From contig OY759970.1 of the NCBI GenBank assembly GCA_963662965.1, positions 1,488,001 through 1,552,000 of the forward strand: 64,000 nucleotides of DNA, read 5' to 3'. This DNA is from DTWD01 sp963662965 (lineage in GTDB: Bacteria; Acidobacteriota; Vicinamibacteria; Vicinamibacterales; UBA8438). Below are positions 35,364 through 43,835 of this stretch, in pieces. The notes under the pieces were generated by a model, which was not told the origin of the DNA, searched no databases, and worked only from the letters and a program-made list of their open reading frames with translations. Each line of letters starts with the position of its first letter. Position 1 is the first letter of the stretch. Made by a program: the position numbers and the translations under genes.

Positions 35364-36041
35364 CTACGCGAGTACCTCGGCCGGTACGCCAGAGCGGATC
35401 ACTCGGCCGCCCTTGAGGACGATCACCCAATCGGCGACCCGCCGCACTTCATCCGCCGCGTGCGAGACATAGATCATCGGCACCGAGAGCTCGTCTCGGA
35501 TCCGTTCGAGATAGAGCAGGATCCGATCTCGGAGGTCGAGGTCGAGCGACGCCAGCGGCTCGTCCAGCAGCAGCACGGCCGGATCGGACATCAACGCACG
35601 CGCGAGAGCGATGCGTTGCCGCTCGCCGCCCGACAACCCATCGACCCGGCGCGAAAGGAGCGCGTCGATCTCGAGGATCTCGAGGACGGGCCGCGCCGGG
35701 TCCAGGCCGTCGTGACCGCGCGCCCCGTACATGACGTTCTGCCGAATGTCGAGATGCGGAAAGAGCGCGAGGTCCTGCGGTACGTACCCGACCCGCCGGA
35801 CGTGCGGTGGCAGATCGATGTCCTGCCGCCGATCGAACAGCAGGTGCGTGCCGACGCGAATCGTGCCGGCCTCGGGACGACGCAGCCCCGCGACGGCATC
35901 GAGCGTGGTCGTTTTTCCGGCACCTGACGGCCCGAAGATCGCCACGGTGCGTGCCGCGGTTTCCACCGACAGATCGAGCGAGAACGCCCCCTGCCGCAGC
36001 CGCACGTCGAGCACGAGCGATTGCGCCTCTGGCGTCGTCAC
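35364..36041 (-). CDS. modC: molybdate ABC transporter ATP-binding protein
   Basis: The 225-aa ATPase has Walker A (GPSGAGKTT), Q-loop (GYVPQDLALFPH), signature LSGGERQRIALARAL and Walker B (LLLDEPLASLD) with the switch His (YVSHAADE). It lacks the C-terminal TOBE/MOP domain that most ModC proteins carry, so it is about 130 residues shorter. That domain is present in the separate regulator at 37541. It overlaps modB by 4 bases (ATGA), and the operon is modA-modB-modC. Confidence 0.9.
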   Translation of the reverse strand: MTTPEAQSLVLDVRLRQGAFSLDLSVETAARTVAIFGPSGAGKTTTLDAVAGLRRPEAGTIRVGTHLLFDRRQDIDLPPHVRRVGYVPQDLALFPHLDIRQNVMYGARGHDGLDPARPVLEILEIDALLSRRVDGLSGGERQRIALARALMSDPAVLLLDEPLASLDLDLRDRILLYLERIRDELSVPMIYVSHAADEVRRVADWVIVLKGGRVIRSGVPAEVLA

Positions 36042-36691
36042 GCGTCGGCTCCGAGACGATTCGACACATGGACGGCGACGAATCCGATCGCGACCGCGGC
36101 GATGATCAAGCTCATGGCCGCGGCGTCGTACCCAAGCTCGGCGTTGCGATAGATCGCGACCGAGAGCGTCCGCGCGCCGGGCAGCGCGCCGGCGATCATG
36201 ACGGTGGCGCCAAACTCGCCGATCGCTCGCGAGAACCCAAGGACGGCGCCGGCCAGCAGGCTTCGTCTGGCCAACGGCAGGCTGATGGTCCAGAAGACGC
36301 GGGCGGGGCGCGCACCGAGGGTGGCGGCGATCCCTTCGTAGCGTCGGTCAACCTGCTCGAATCCAGCGCGGGCGGACCGGACGAGAAGGGGAAACCCCAT
36401 GACCGCCATCGCCACGACGACCGCCTTCCAGGTAAACACGACGTCGACCCCGACCGCGTCGAGGAGCCCACCGATCGGTCCGCGACGTCCCAGGAGCTTC
36501 AGCAGAATGAGCCCGGTGGCCACCGGTGGCACGACGAGGGGCAGGGTGACGACCGTTTCGAGAATCGTCCGGCCGGCAAACTTGCGGCGCGCGAGCAGCC
36601 ACGCCACTGCAACCCCCGGCGGGAGCATGACCAGGGTCGCCAGCGCCGCCATCAGCACGGTGAAACCGGTGACCTGAAGGAGTTCGCTCAT
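36038..36691 (-). CDS. modB: molybdate ABC transporter permease
   Basis: The 217-aa inner-membrane permease contains five or six helices and the permease EAA-like loop (EGIAATLGARPARVFWTISLPLARRSLLAG), followed by ARAIGEFGATVMIAG-type sequence (SRAIGEFGATVMIAGALPG), the classic ModB/CysT signature. It overlaps modA and modC by 4 bases at each end, giving tight translational coupling. Confidence 0.92.
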   Translation of the reverse strand: MSELLQVTGFTVLMAALATLVMLPPGVAVAWLLARRKFAGRTILETVVTLPLVVPPVATGLILLKLLGRRGPIGGLLDAVGVDVVFTWKAVVVAMAVMGFPLLVRSARAGFEQVDRRYEGIAATLGARPARVFWTISLPLARRSLLAGAVLGFSRAIGEFGATVMIAGALPGARTLSVAIYRNAELGYDAAAMSLIIAAVAIGFVAVHVSNRLGADA

Positions 36692-37479
36692 TCTGGCACC
36701 GACACGAAACCGGACGCCTCGAAGAGCCGCCTGGCCTCGGGACGTTGCAGAAAGTCGAGGAACCGCGCCGCGCCGTCGGGATTGGGTGGGTCGGCCGACA
36801 CCGCCGCCGGATAGACGATACGCGGCCCGCGGTCGAGCGGCACCTCGAACGCCACCAGCACGCCCGACGACGTGAGCACATCGGTGCGGTAGACCACACC
36901 CGCCTCGGCGGTCCCCGACTCCACCGCACGCAGCGCCGCGCGAACGTTTCGTGTCGGGACGATCTTGGTGGCCACGGCATCCCAGACCCCGACTGACTTG
37001 AGATACTCACGGGCGTAAACACCGGCGGGGACAGCCTCGGGGTCGCCAACCGCAACGCGTCGAATCGCGGGGTCGGTCAAGTCGTCGGGTCCGGTCACGG
37101 TCTCCGGTCGATCGGACGGGACGACGACGACCAGCTGATTCGACAGCAGCTCGACCCACTGGCTGACGTCAATCTGTCCAGCATCGATCACGCGCGTCAT
37201 CTGACGCGTGTCGGCGCTGACGAAGACATCGACCGGGGCCCCCTCGATGATCTGCGTCGCGAGAATCTGCGACCCGGCCACGTTGAGCAGGACCTGTGTA
37301 CCGGTCTCCCGCTCGAACGCCCGGGCGACGGGACCGATCGCCTCCGACAAGCTGGCCGCCGCCGACACCAGGAGCGTCGGCGGTAATGACTCGCGGTGAC
37401 GATCGGGCGCTCCACCGCAAGCCGCGACGGCGCTGCCGGCTAAGACGCAGACGAAGCCGAGTCGGGCATAGCGACCCAT
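36688..37479 (-). CDS. modA: molybdate-binding lipoprotein
   Basis: The 263-aa lipoprotein (FVCVLAGSAVAACGG, lipobox Cys) has ModA features: LLVSAAASLSEAIGPVARAFE, the oxyanion-binding region NVAGSQILATQIIEGAPVDVFVSAD, RRVAVGDPEAVPAGVYAREYL, and AGVVYRTD. It should capture molybdate or tungstate for the ModBC transporter. Its start is 61 bases from the divergent regulator, with a palindrome in between. Confidence 0.93.
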   Translation of the reverse strand: MGRYARLGFVCVLAGSAVAACGGAPDRHRESLPPTLLVSAAASLSEAIGPVARAFERETGTQVLLNVAGSQILATQIIEGAPVDVFVSADTRQMTRVIDAGQIDVSQWVELLSNQLVVVVPSDRPETVTGPDDLTDPAIRRVAVGDPEAVPAGVYAREYLKSVGVWDAVATKIVPTRNVRAALRAVESGTAEAGVVYRTDVLTSSGVLVAFEVPLDRGPRIVYPAAVSADPPNPDGAARFLDFLQRPEARRLFEASGFVSVPE

Positions 37480-37504
37480 CTAATCAGTCACTGTAGTATG
37501 ATTT

Positions 37505-37526
37505 AAGTCGTTTTTACAAACGACTT
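37505..37526. promoter_or_regulatory. palindromic operator between modA and the HTH-TOBE regulator
   Basis: A perfect 9-bp inverted repeat, AAGTCGTTT-N4-AAACGACTT, lies in the 61-base divergent gap. The gap is AT-rich in a GC-rich genome. It is the only strong palindrome there and is the best candidate operator for the regulator gene at 37541, which would then control itself and modABC. Confidence 0.75.
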
Positions 37527-37540
37527 TATCCGTTTATCTA

Positions 37541-37966
37541 ATGCCGTTACTCACGGTTCGGCAGGCAGCGGAGCGGCTCGGCGTCGCCTATTCGACGCTG
37601 AAGCAATGGATCTACAAAGGGAGCGTCCGGACCGTGCGCACCGACGGTGGTCACCACCGGATCGCCGACGGCGAGGTGACTCGCCTGCTCGCCCAGCGCG
37701 GCAACCTCCCCCGCCGTGCGCGCCGCAGACACCAGGGCAGCGTGCTGGTCACGCTCAGTGGGAGGAACCGACTCCGTGGCGTCGTCGAGGAGGTGCGGAG
37801 CGAGGGGCTCCTCGCGCAGGTCAGGCTGCGGATCGGGGATCAGCAGCTCACGGCGGTAATCACGAGCGACGCCGTCAACGAGCTTCGCCTCAAGCGTGGC
37901 GACGACGCGACCGCGATCATCAAGGCGACCGAGGTGATGATCGGGCGGGAGGATACCGCAAGCTGA
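37541..37966 (+). CDS. excisionase-type HTH + TOBE (molybdate-responsive) regulator
   Basis: The 141-aa protein has an N-terminal MerR/excisionase-type HTH (LTVRQAAERLGVAYSTLKQWIYKGSVRTVRTDGGHHR). A basic linker and one TOBE/Mop domain follow (SGRNRLRGVVEEV.SEGLLAQVRLRIG.QQLTAVITSDAVNELRLKRGDDATAIIKATEVMIG). TOBE domains bind molybdate or tungstate. This arrangement acts like ModE but with a different HTH. Divergence from modABC with a shared palindrome supports molybdate-dependent repression. The start ATG lacks a strong ribosome binding site. Confidence 0.85.
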   Translation: MPLLTVRQAAERLGVAYSTLKQWIYKGSVRTVRTDGGHHRIADGEVTRLLAQRGNLPRRARRRHQGSVLVTLSGRNRLRGVVEEVRSEGLLAQVRLRIGDQQLTAVITSDAVNELRLKRGDDATAIIKATEVMIGREDTAS

Positions 37967-37973
37967 GTCAGGG

Positions 37974-38006
37974 CGCGGCGGGATCCGGGGTCGCAGACCC
38001 CCTCTA
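37974..38006. repeat. hairpin repeat variant at stop codon
   Basis: GGCGGGATCCGGGGTCGCAG and the following CCCCCTCTA give a hairpin that abuts the stop codon of the leftward NTF2-like gene (38004-38006) and lies between convergent genes. It resembles the TAGACGGGG-hairpin family but has a different loop. Confidence 0.45.
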
Positions 38007-38471
38007 AGGAATGCTAAAGGTCGCTGGCAACACCGACTGCAGTTGCAGCCCCCAGTGGCCGTCTTGCAACGTCACGATGTAGAGTCCCGGGTTCGTCCGA
38101 TACGGGCTTCCGTCCGCGTAACGGCGACTGGTCACGACGCGGAAGTGCACCTTGTCGACCGACACGTGGGCGACATCCACCAGGTCGAGCGTGCTGTGGT
38201 CCCATCGCTCCGCGGCGCGGAGCGAGGCGAAGTCGATCGCGATGTCCTCCGCCGTCTCGCGCACGACGATCTGGCCGTTGGCGCCGACGCTGACGCGCGG
38301 GAAGTTGCTGATGGCGGCGATCGCCTCGTTGTCGGCGTCATTCCAGGCGCGAAAGTACTCGTCGAGCGCCGCGTGGGCTTCGGCCTCGGGCCCGTCCTGA
38401 GCAGCCGCCGGCGCGAAGACCGCGAGCGCCATGACCACTGCCGCGCCGTGACGCAAGAGGTACGACATCAT
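38004..38471 (-). CDS. secreted SnoaL/NTF2-like protein
   Basis: The 155-aa product has a signal peptide (LLRHGAAVVMALAVFAPAAAQ) and an NTF2-like fold (AHAALDEYFRAWNDADNEAIAAISNFP, YADGSPYRTNPGLYIVTLQDGHWGLQL). Such cone-shaped domains are found in ketosteroid-isomerase-like enzymes and small binding proteins. No catalytic Asp pair is certain, so function is unknown. Start at 38471 (or the next ATG at 38468). Confidence 0.75.
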   Translation of the reverse strand: MMSYLLRHGAAVVMALAVFAPAAAQDGPEAEAHAALDEYFRAWNDADNEAIAAISNFPRVSVGANGQIVVRETAEDIAIDFASLRAAERWDHSTLDLVDVAHVSVDKVHFRVVTSRRYADGSPYRTNPGLYIVTLQDGHWGLQLQSVLPATFSIP

Positions 38472-38546
38472 ACTGAGAATACCATTGGTCCTCACGAAGC
38501 GCAGGTGTAGGCTGAGGCCCGAGCGGACGCGGAATCGGAGGAAGGA

Positions 38547-38757
38547 ATGCGCAAAGGTATGACATTCGCCGTGCTGGGGCTCGTCATTCCTTGCGGCCCC
38601 ACTGTCGGCCCAAGACCGGCCGGATGGGGAACGTGTGTACAAGGAGCATTGCGCGCGGTGTCACGAGGAGGCGTTGGCGCGGATGCCGACGCGAGACATA
38701 CTGCGAGAGCGACCTCCCGAAGACATCGAGGTCGCGTTCTCGGTCGACGGTGAATAG
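38547..38757 (+). pseudogene. N-terminal remnant of a cytochrome-type PQQ dehydrogenase
   Basis: A signal peptide (MRKGMTFAVLGLVI, then LAAPLSAQ in a second frame) is followed by DGERVYKEHCARCHEEALARM with the haem motif CARCH and the TRDILRERPPEDIEVAF region. This matches the N-terminal cytochrome domain of acidobacterial PQQ-linked alcohol dehydrogenases. One extra base near 38593 shifts the frame, and the gene ends after 70 residues in TAG at 38755-38757. The rest of the enzyme is gone. Confidence 0.7.
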
Positions 38758-38827
38758 CAGGATTTACGCCTCTTTCACGGCCGCGTAACGACGTGAGCCT
38801 CGGCATCCGATAACGTGGCAGACGCTG

Positions 38828-38902
38828 ATGCAGACGCCGACCGTCGTCGCGCACCGCGGCTTTTCCGCGATCGCCCCCGAAAACACCCTGCCCGCGTTCG
38901 CA
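38828..38902 (+). pseudogene. glycerophosphodiester phosphodiesterase N-terminal fragment
   Basis: The frame gives MQTPTVVAHRGFSAIAPENT then LPAFA, the hallmark start of a GDPD (HRG...PENT). It continues directly into a tRNA 3' half. Nothing further of the enzyme remains. Confidence 0.75.
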
Positions 38903-38938
38903 ACGCGGAGGTCGAGGGTTCGAGTCCCTTGCGGTCCA
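38892..38938 (+). other. tRNA 3'-half-like sequence, possible attachment-site remnant
   Basis: CCGCG-TTCGCAA-CGCGG can form an anticodon arm, followed by variable AGGTC, a T-arm GAGGG-TTCGAGT-CCCTT, GCGGTCC and A. The 5' half (acceptor and D arm) is absent because the upstream bases are GDPD codons. Integrases use tRNA 3' ends as attachment sites, so this may mark an old integration or excision. A functional tRNA is not possible. Confidence 0.5.
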
Positions 38939-38944
38939 CGGGGA

Positions 38945-38962
38945 CGGGGGCTACGGCTCACG
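38945..38962 (+). repeat. 18-bp direct repeat, left copy
   Basis: CGGGGGCTACGGCTCACG recurs at 42110-42127 with one mismatch. The two copies bracket about 3.1 kb that holds a secreted-protein gene and an IS3 element, and the left copy follows the tRNA 3' half after 6 bases. Confidence 0.5.
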
Positions 38963-39222
38963 CAGGTGCGCGGCGTCCCAGGCGCGTTCAGGCACCGTCC
39001 ATCAAGCCCCGGAACTCGATGTTCAACGCTGGTGGCGTCCCCAAGGGGACCCGGACGCTTGTGGACAGTCGAAAGACTGGGCTTTCTGCGAGTTGCCTAG
39101 GCCGTTTGGGACTCCTCCCCGTCATCCTGCGGTCATCCAACAGCGTGTCCTTGCACGCACGCACCTGCGGGTCCATCATGGGCGTAATCTCGACGGAGAG
39201 CTGAGGGAGCGAGGAGGGTGAG
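38963..39222. other. intergenic, no gene recognised
   Basis: This 260-base stretch includes a GTCCCC-AA-GGGGAC hairpin near 39038-39051 and AGGAGG just before the next start (39216). I see no coding remnant. Confidence 0.5.
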
Positions 39223-40221
39223 ATGAGCCATCGATGTCTCGCTGTGTTATCCACCGTGATCGCGGTCCTGGTGCTGTCGGCCATTCCCGCCGCGGCCCAG
39301 ACCGCTCCCCGGACGGCGTGGGGGGATCCTGACCTGGGGGGCATCTGGGATTTTCGCACCATCACGCCCCTCCAGCGGCCAGAAGAGTTGGCAGACCAGG
39401 AGTTTCTGACGGAGGAAGAGGCGGCGAACCTCGAACAAGAAACCATTGACCGGAATGAACGCCTGTTGCATCAGGCCGCCACGCGGACGGAAGCAGGCGG
39501 GAACGTAGGCGCTTACAACAATTTCTGGATGGACCGGGGCGTGAACGTCGTCTCGACCCGGCGCACGTCGCTCATCGTGGATCCGCCCGATGGGAGGATT
39601 CCTCCCTTGACGCCGGAGGGACAGCAGCGGGTGGACACCCAGGCAGAGGCTCGAGACCGCCCCGCCTTCTCATGGGAGGATCGAAGCCTGTTCGAGCGGT
39701 GTGTCACCCGCGGTCTGCCAAGGCTTCCGGGTGGTTATAACCAGAATCTCCTGATTTTGCAGACTCCTGAACACGTGGTGATCCTCTACGAGATGATGCG
39801 CGAGGCTCGCGTCATCCCGCTGGACGGACGACCGCATCTCGCAGACAACGTCCGCCTGTGGCATGGCGACTCGCGTGGCCGGTGGGAGGGCGAGACGCTG
39901 GTCGTCGAGACGACGAATGTCTCCCCCAAGGCCCACTACGGGTACCCAATACCGGAACTCCTCAGGGGATCCGGTGACGGCTTGCACCTAGTCGAACGTT
40001 TCACGCGCATCGACGCTGACACGATTGACCACCAAGTCACGATCAACGATCCAACGACGTTTACCGACACCTGGACCGCATCGATTCCGCTGCGGGCGAC
40101 ACAAGATCAGATGTATGAGTATGCGTGCCACGAAGGCAACTACTCCATGGAGAGCACCCTTTCTGGAGCGCGGGCACAAGAGAAGGCCGCTGCAGAAGCC
40201 GCGACACAAGGGTCCAGGTGA
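39223..40221 (+). CDS. uncharacterised secreted protein, WDFRT/YACHEGN family, copy 1
   Basis: The 332-aa product has a signal peptide (LAVLSTVIAVLVLSAIPAAAQ). Conserved blocks follow that are shared with the proteins at 47060-48076 and 52727-53701: WGDPDLGGIWDFRTITPLQRPEE, GAYNNFWMDRG, RRTSLIVDPPDGRIPPLTP, DSRGRWEGETLVVETTN and the C-terminal MYEYACHEGNYSMES. I do not know its function. A Cys in the YACHEGN block is conserved. Start is the ATG with AGGAGGGTG upstream. The gene is intact and sits inside the direct-repeat-bounded segment. Confidence 0.8.
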   Translation: MSHRCLAVLSTVIAVLVLSAIPAAAQTAPRTAWGDPDLGGIWDFRTITPLQRPEELADQEFLTEEEAANLEQETIDRNERLLHQAATRTEAGGNVGAYNNFWMDRGVNVVSTRRTSLIVDPPDGRIPPLTPEGQQRVDTQAEARDRPAFSWEDRSLFERCVTRGLPRLPGGYNQNLLILQTPEHVVILYEMMREARVIPLDGRPHLADNVRLWHGDSRGRWEGETLVVETTNVSPKAHYGYPIPELLRGSGDGLHLVERFTRIDADTIDHQVTINDPTTFTDTWTASIPLRATQDQMYEYACHEGNYSMESTLSGARAQEKAAAEAATQGSR

Positions 40222-40482
40222 AGTCGACACACACGTGACGCTGCCCTCAACGCGGGGCACACCGGGAGCAGTTCACAGCCGACCTCGGTAAAACGGGGTC
40301 GGCTTTCTTTCGTCGTGGCGGATCGTGGTCCCGTGAGGTCGCGTGTCACGGACGAATTAGCACAAAGTAGCACACGCAATTGGAGCGAAGACGCAGCTTG
40401 CGGTCTAGACGTTGTGATAGCCGGACGCTTGACGGTCTTGGCCGAACTGTACCGCACCCGGTTTCTTGGACACACGTTTGCG

Positions 40483-41385
40483 CTACGCGGCATGGCGTAG
40501 CTCGTATTGCTCGCGCGCTTCGAGTGGCGTGCGATACGCCAGCTTTTCGAGGCGCCAGCACTGGTTGTCGCGTTCGACGAACGCAGCGACGGCGGCGCGC
40601 ACGTCGGCGAGGGTGTGAAAGACCCGGCCGTAGATCGCTTGCTCCTTGAGCGTGCGATTCCAGCGCTCGACGACCCCGTTGGTTTCCGGCTCTTCGAGGA
40701 AGCCGAAGCTGGGGTGGATGCCCCAGTAGCGGACCTGGTTGAGGAAGTGGTCTGACAGATACTGGCTGCCGTGGTCCATCCGTAGCGCCAAGCCGCGGGC
40801 CACGTCCGCCTCGACCGAGCCGTCGCGTCGCCCGAGCCCTTGCGCGATCGGCTCGAGGGCGGCAAAACGGCTCCCCACCTTGCACACATGCCAGCCCACG
40901 CACTCGGCGTTCCAGTGGTCCACCGCCGCGAAGGTCCAGACCCAGCCGTCCTCCACGGTGAACACCCGTACGCCGTCGGTGCCCCACATCACCTGAGGCG
41001 CCGAAGTGACAATCGTCCCGTCGTGCGCTTTCGGGTCACCCTGCCGCCCGCGGTGGGGTGAGAGCAGCCCCTGCGCGCGCATCACACGCAACACCCGCGT
41101 CCGGGACACGCGGATCCCGTCGAGAATCCGCAGCCGCGCGTGGACCTTGCGATGGCCCTCGCCCTGGAACGGTGACCGGGTCAGGTCGCTGCGAATGGCC
41201 GCCAAAAGCTGCGCATCCGACAGCGCGGGCGTCGGCCCGCGGCGCGCCGGGCCAGCACCCCGCTTTCGGCACTGCGCACGCGCCCGCCGCGCGTAGAGCG
41301 CCGAGCGCGACCTCTCCCACGTCCGACACACCCGTTCGAGACCATAGCGCCGCCCCGTGGTCGCGGAGGTCGTTGCGCTCATCAT
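40483..41385 (-). CDS. IS3-family transposase OrfB
   Basis: The 300-aa integrase-core protein has an N-terminal helix region (GAGPARRGPTPALSDAQLLA), HTH-like HARLRILDGIRVSRTRVLRV and the DDE triad: Asp in MWGTDGVRVF, Asp in ALRMDHGSQYLSD and Glu in ETNGVVERWNRTLKE. It overlaps orfA by 4 bases (ATGA), so translation is coupled without a frameshift. It appears complete. Confidence 0.92.
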   Translation of the reverse strand: MMSATTSATTGRRYGLERVCRTWERSRSALYARRARAQCRKRGAGPARRGPTPALSDAQLLAAIRSDLTRSPFQGEGHRKVHARLRILDGIRVSRTRVLRVMRAQGLLSPHRGRQGDPKAHDGTIVTSAPQVMWGTDGVRVFTVEDGWVWTFAAVDHWNAECVGWHVCKVGSRFAALEPIAQGLGRRDGSVEADVARGLALRMDHGSQYLSDHFLNQVRYWGIHPSFGFLEEPETNGVVERWNRTLKEQAIYGRVFHTLADVRAAVAAFVERDNQCWRLEKLAYRTPLEAREQYELRHAA

Positions 41386-41816
41386 CGCGACCTCCGCGTC
41401 GCCAAAGGGAGGCGACGCTCCGCCGCGCGGGCACGCGCCCGCAGCAGTTCGTTCTCCATCGACAGTGCCCCAATGTGTCGCTTGGCGGCATCCAGCACTG
41501 CGGCTACCGGTTCACCGGCCTGCTCCTTCAGCCCGAGTTCGAGACCGGCCAACGCCCGCGCCTTCCACTCCTCCAGCCGATAGATCTCCACCCCGACTGC
41601 ACGCGAGACCGCGTCGAGTGACTCGCCGCACAGCAGCCGCAGCACCACGTCCCGCTTCCGGCTCGCACTCCACCGCTGCCCGGGCGCCAAGGCCCGGGCC
41701 CCAGCCGCCGCAGCGTCGGCGCCGACTCCGGTCGCCCTTCGGGCTCCCTCCGTCCGCGCCGACCCAGCTCCCTGCACCCTCCTCGACTGAACCATTCCCG
41801 CTACCTCCTTGGACAT
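41382..41816 (-). CDS. IS3-family OrfA
   Basis: The 144-aa DNA-binding subunit starts at MSKEVAGMVQ (ATG 41816) and contains a homeodomain-like HTH (RWSASRKRDVVLRLLCGESLDAVSRAVGVEIYR). A Leu/Glu-rich helix (ALSMENELLRARARAAERRL) follows. It is adjacent to orfB in the same IS. Confidence 0.85.
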   Translation of the reverse strand: MSKEVAGMVQSRRVQGAGSARTEGARRATGVGADAAAAGARALAPGQRWSASRKRDVVLRLLCGESLDAVSRAVGVEIYRLEEWKARALAGLELGLKEQAGEPVAAVLDAAKRHIGALSMENELLRARARAAERRLPLATRRSR

Positions 41817-41861
41817 CAGATTCTCCCTTAATCCGTGTCCAAGAAAACCGGGGGCGCAATA

Positions 41862-42277
41862 GGTCTTGGCCGAACGAGCCGCGGGTCGCGCGGACTTGAC
41901 CTTCCGTCCTAAGTTTCCACCCATAGACAGCATCCAAACTCTCAAAGGCCGGCGGTTCAACGACTGTTAGTTGAAGTCGCTAATGTCACATCACCGCTGG
42001 GTCATAAGCGGTCACATTCCAGAATTACTGGCCTGCCAACTCTCGAGTGTTCACTCCGAGGGCCTCGGCGGTAGACCGGATCACCCTGACGGATGAGGTT
42101 TAACGGGGGCGGGGGTTACGGCTCACGGGCATCCGCTGAGGTCGCGACTGCCGTTTCTATTTACCCAAAGACCCATCGTGCTTTGTGCGAGACTTGTGCC
42201 GTTGTGGAATGGCTCGCGAACGTGGCCCCACCAAGGTTGCTTAGCTTGCACCCTTCTGTTCCGGAGCGACTGCGTTG
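41862..42277. other. region between IS3 and the CPBP gene
   Basis: About 415 bases. The left part joined across the IS to 40434 gives an open reading (LTVLAERAAGRADLTF, then RPKFPPIDSIQTLKGRRF and NDC with TAG). This may be the end of a gene broken by the IS, but I cannot name it. The right copy of the 18-bp direct repeat is at 42110-42127. Confidence 0.45.
42110..42127 (+). repeat. 18-bp direct repeat, right copy
   Basis: CGGGGGTTACGGCTCACG matches 38945-38962 with one mismatch. See the left copy. Confidence 0.5.
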
Positions 42278-42716
42278 ATGGTCTGGATGTCCTTGGATCC
42301 CTACGCGTTGGTCATAGCACTTTGTACCGCGCTCGCTGTCCTCAAGGCGCTTCGTGGTGCCCGGCAAACCGCGCCCGGCGCTACGGATTTACTCGCGTGG
42401 CTGCTATTGTGGATCCCGTTTGACCTGAGGTGGTGGAACGAGCTCTACGCAGGTCCTGGCGGCCAGTACGGCTACGAGGTCTGGGCGGTGTACGTCACAG
42501 GGGTCGCGCTCCTGGGCTGGGGGCTCTGCCGTCGCTCGCCTACGCTCGGGATTCGTGTGCCGCGGACTCGTGACGTTTTGGTTTCTCTGGGCGCGCTCCT
42601 GACTCTCGCTGCGCTCTTGATCCCTCCGGGGCTGGCCACGGGGTTTCTGCACTGGAATCCGGCCCCTCCCGCCCTGCGGGCCGTGTCAATGCCTTTGAGA
42701 CAACCTGATTCCGCAT

Positions 42717-43835
42717 TTACTGTAGCGACCCCACGCTGGTGACGAGCGTGATCGGGCGATCGTCACGGATGGGTTGTGACCGGCGGATCACCCCATACTG
42801 TGGGTCGTCCGGGGTGACGGGCGTCGCTCCTGGGGCATCCTCGCGGGTCGGTTGCGGCGGCCGATTGATCCACACGGCCGTGGGCGGTGTTTCTGGACGT
42901 GGTGGCCCCTGCACGAACCGCTCGGGATGGGCGGCGTATGCCGCCAGGCGCGTGCGGTGCCGGACCGCGAGGACCGTCGCGGCGCGGCCGTAGTGCACGG
43001 CGGTTGGTGTCAGGTAGCTGAGGCCGCTGTGATGGTGCGCGTCGTTGTACCACGCGAACAGATCGCGGCTGACGGCGCGGGCGTGTTGGAGCGAGCCGAA
43101 CCGGCCAGGAAACTCCGGCCGGTACTTCACGGTCCGGAACTGCGCTTCGGAGAACGGATTGTCGTTGCTCACGCGGGGCCGCGAATGACTGGCGTCGATG
43201 CCCAGATCCGAGAAGAGCAGCGCGACGAGCTTGCTCCGCATAGGCGCGCCACGGTCCGCATGAATGGTGAGTTGGTGCGGGGCGATGCCCTGCTTCAGGC
43301 AGGTCGCCGCAATCAGGCGCTCCGCCAGGTGCGCATTTTCGTGGCGCGCGACCATCCAGCCCACCGCGTAGCGGCTGAAGAGGTCGAGGATGACGTACAG
43401 CGAGTAGTAGCGGTACGGGATCGAGCCCTTGAGTTTGGTGATGTCCCACGACCAGACCTGATTCGGGCGCGTTGCCACGAGCTCGGGTGCGGTATACGCC
43501 GGATGCCGGGCCTGGGCGCGCCGCTCGCGCACTTCCGTGGCCGCCGCGAGCACCCGATACATTGTGCGCGGGGCACAGAGGTACCGCTGCTCCTCGAGCA
43601 ACGTGGCATGGACTTCGGCGGGCGACTGGTCGATGAACCGCTCGCTGTGCAACACGTTGAGCACCGCCTGGCGTTCGGTGGCACCCAGCGCGCGCGGCGA
43701 CGGCGCACGGGGCCGCGGTGGTGTGGCGCGGGGCGCGGGGCGCCGCCGGCGATAGAGCGCCGCCCGGGACACGCCGACGCTGTGACACAGCGCCGCCGTC
43801 TCGCCCGGCGTCGTGACGGCCTCGATGGCGCGCAT
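42717..43835 (-). CDS. IS3-family transposase OrfB
   Basis: The 372-aa integrase-core protein has an HTH-like N-terminus (ALCHSVGVSRAALYRRRR). The DDE residues are Asp in VWSWDITKLKG, Asp in TIHADRGAPMRS and Glu in NDNPFSEAQFRTVKY, with the C-terminal region TPTAVHYGRAATV. Its ATG overlaps the orfA TGA by one base (TGATG). The C-terminal 60 residues are Pro-rich and not conserved. Confidence 0.9.
   Translation of the reverse strand: MRAIEAVTTPGETAALCHSVGVSRAALYRRRRPAPRATPPRPRAPSPRALGATERQAVLNVLHSERFIDQSPAEVHATLLEEQRYLCAPRTMYRVLAAATEVRERRAQARHPAYTAPELVATRPNQVWSWDITKLKGSIPYRYYSLYVILDLFSRYAVGWMVARHENAHLAERLIAATCLKQGIAPHQLTIHADRGAPMRSKLVALLFSDLGIDASHSRPRVSNDNPFSEAQFRTVKYRPEFPGRFGSLQHARAVSRDLFAWYNDAHHHSGLSYLTPTAVHYGRAATVLAVRHRTRLAAYAAHPERFVQGPPRPETPPTAVWINRPPQPTREDAPGATPVTPDDPQYGVIRRSQPIRDDRPITLVTSVGSLQ

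Larger units (their letters stand above)
40448..41861. mobile_element. complete IS3-family element
   Basis: About 1.4 kb with orfA and orfB on the minus strand. The ends form imperfect inverted repeats: TGTACCGCACCCGGTTT and CTTGGACAC on the left, and the reverse complement of GTGTCCAAGAAAACCGGGGG on the right. Outside both ends the same 14-bp GGTCTTGGCCGAAC occurs in direct orientation (40434-40447 and 41862-41875), longer than the 3-5 bp duplication normal for IS3. Confidence 0.85.

Noticed and set aside
38892..38938. A functional tRNA gene
   Set aside because: Only the 3' half is present. The 5' half is GDPD coding sequence.
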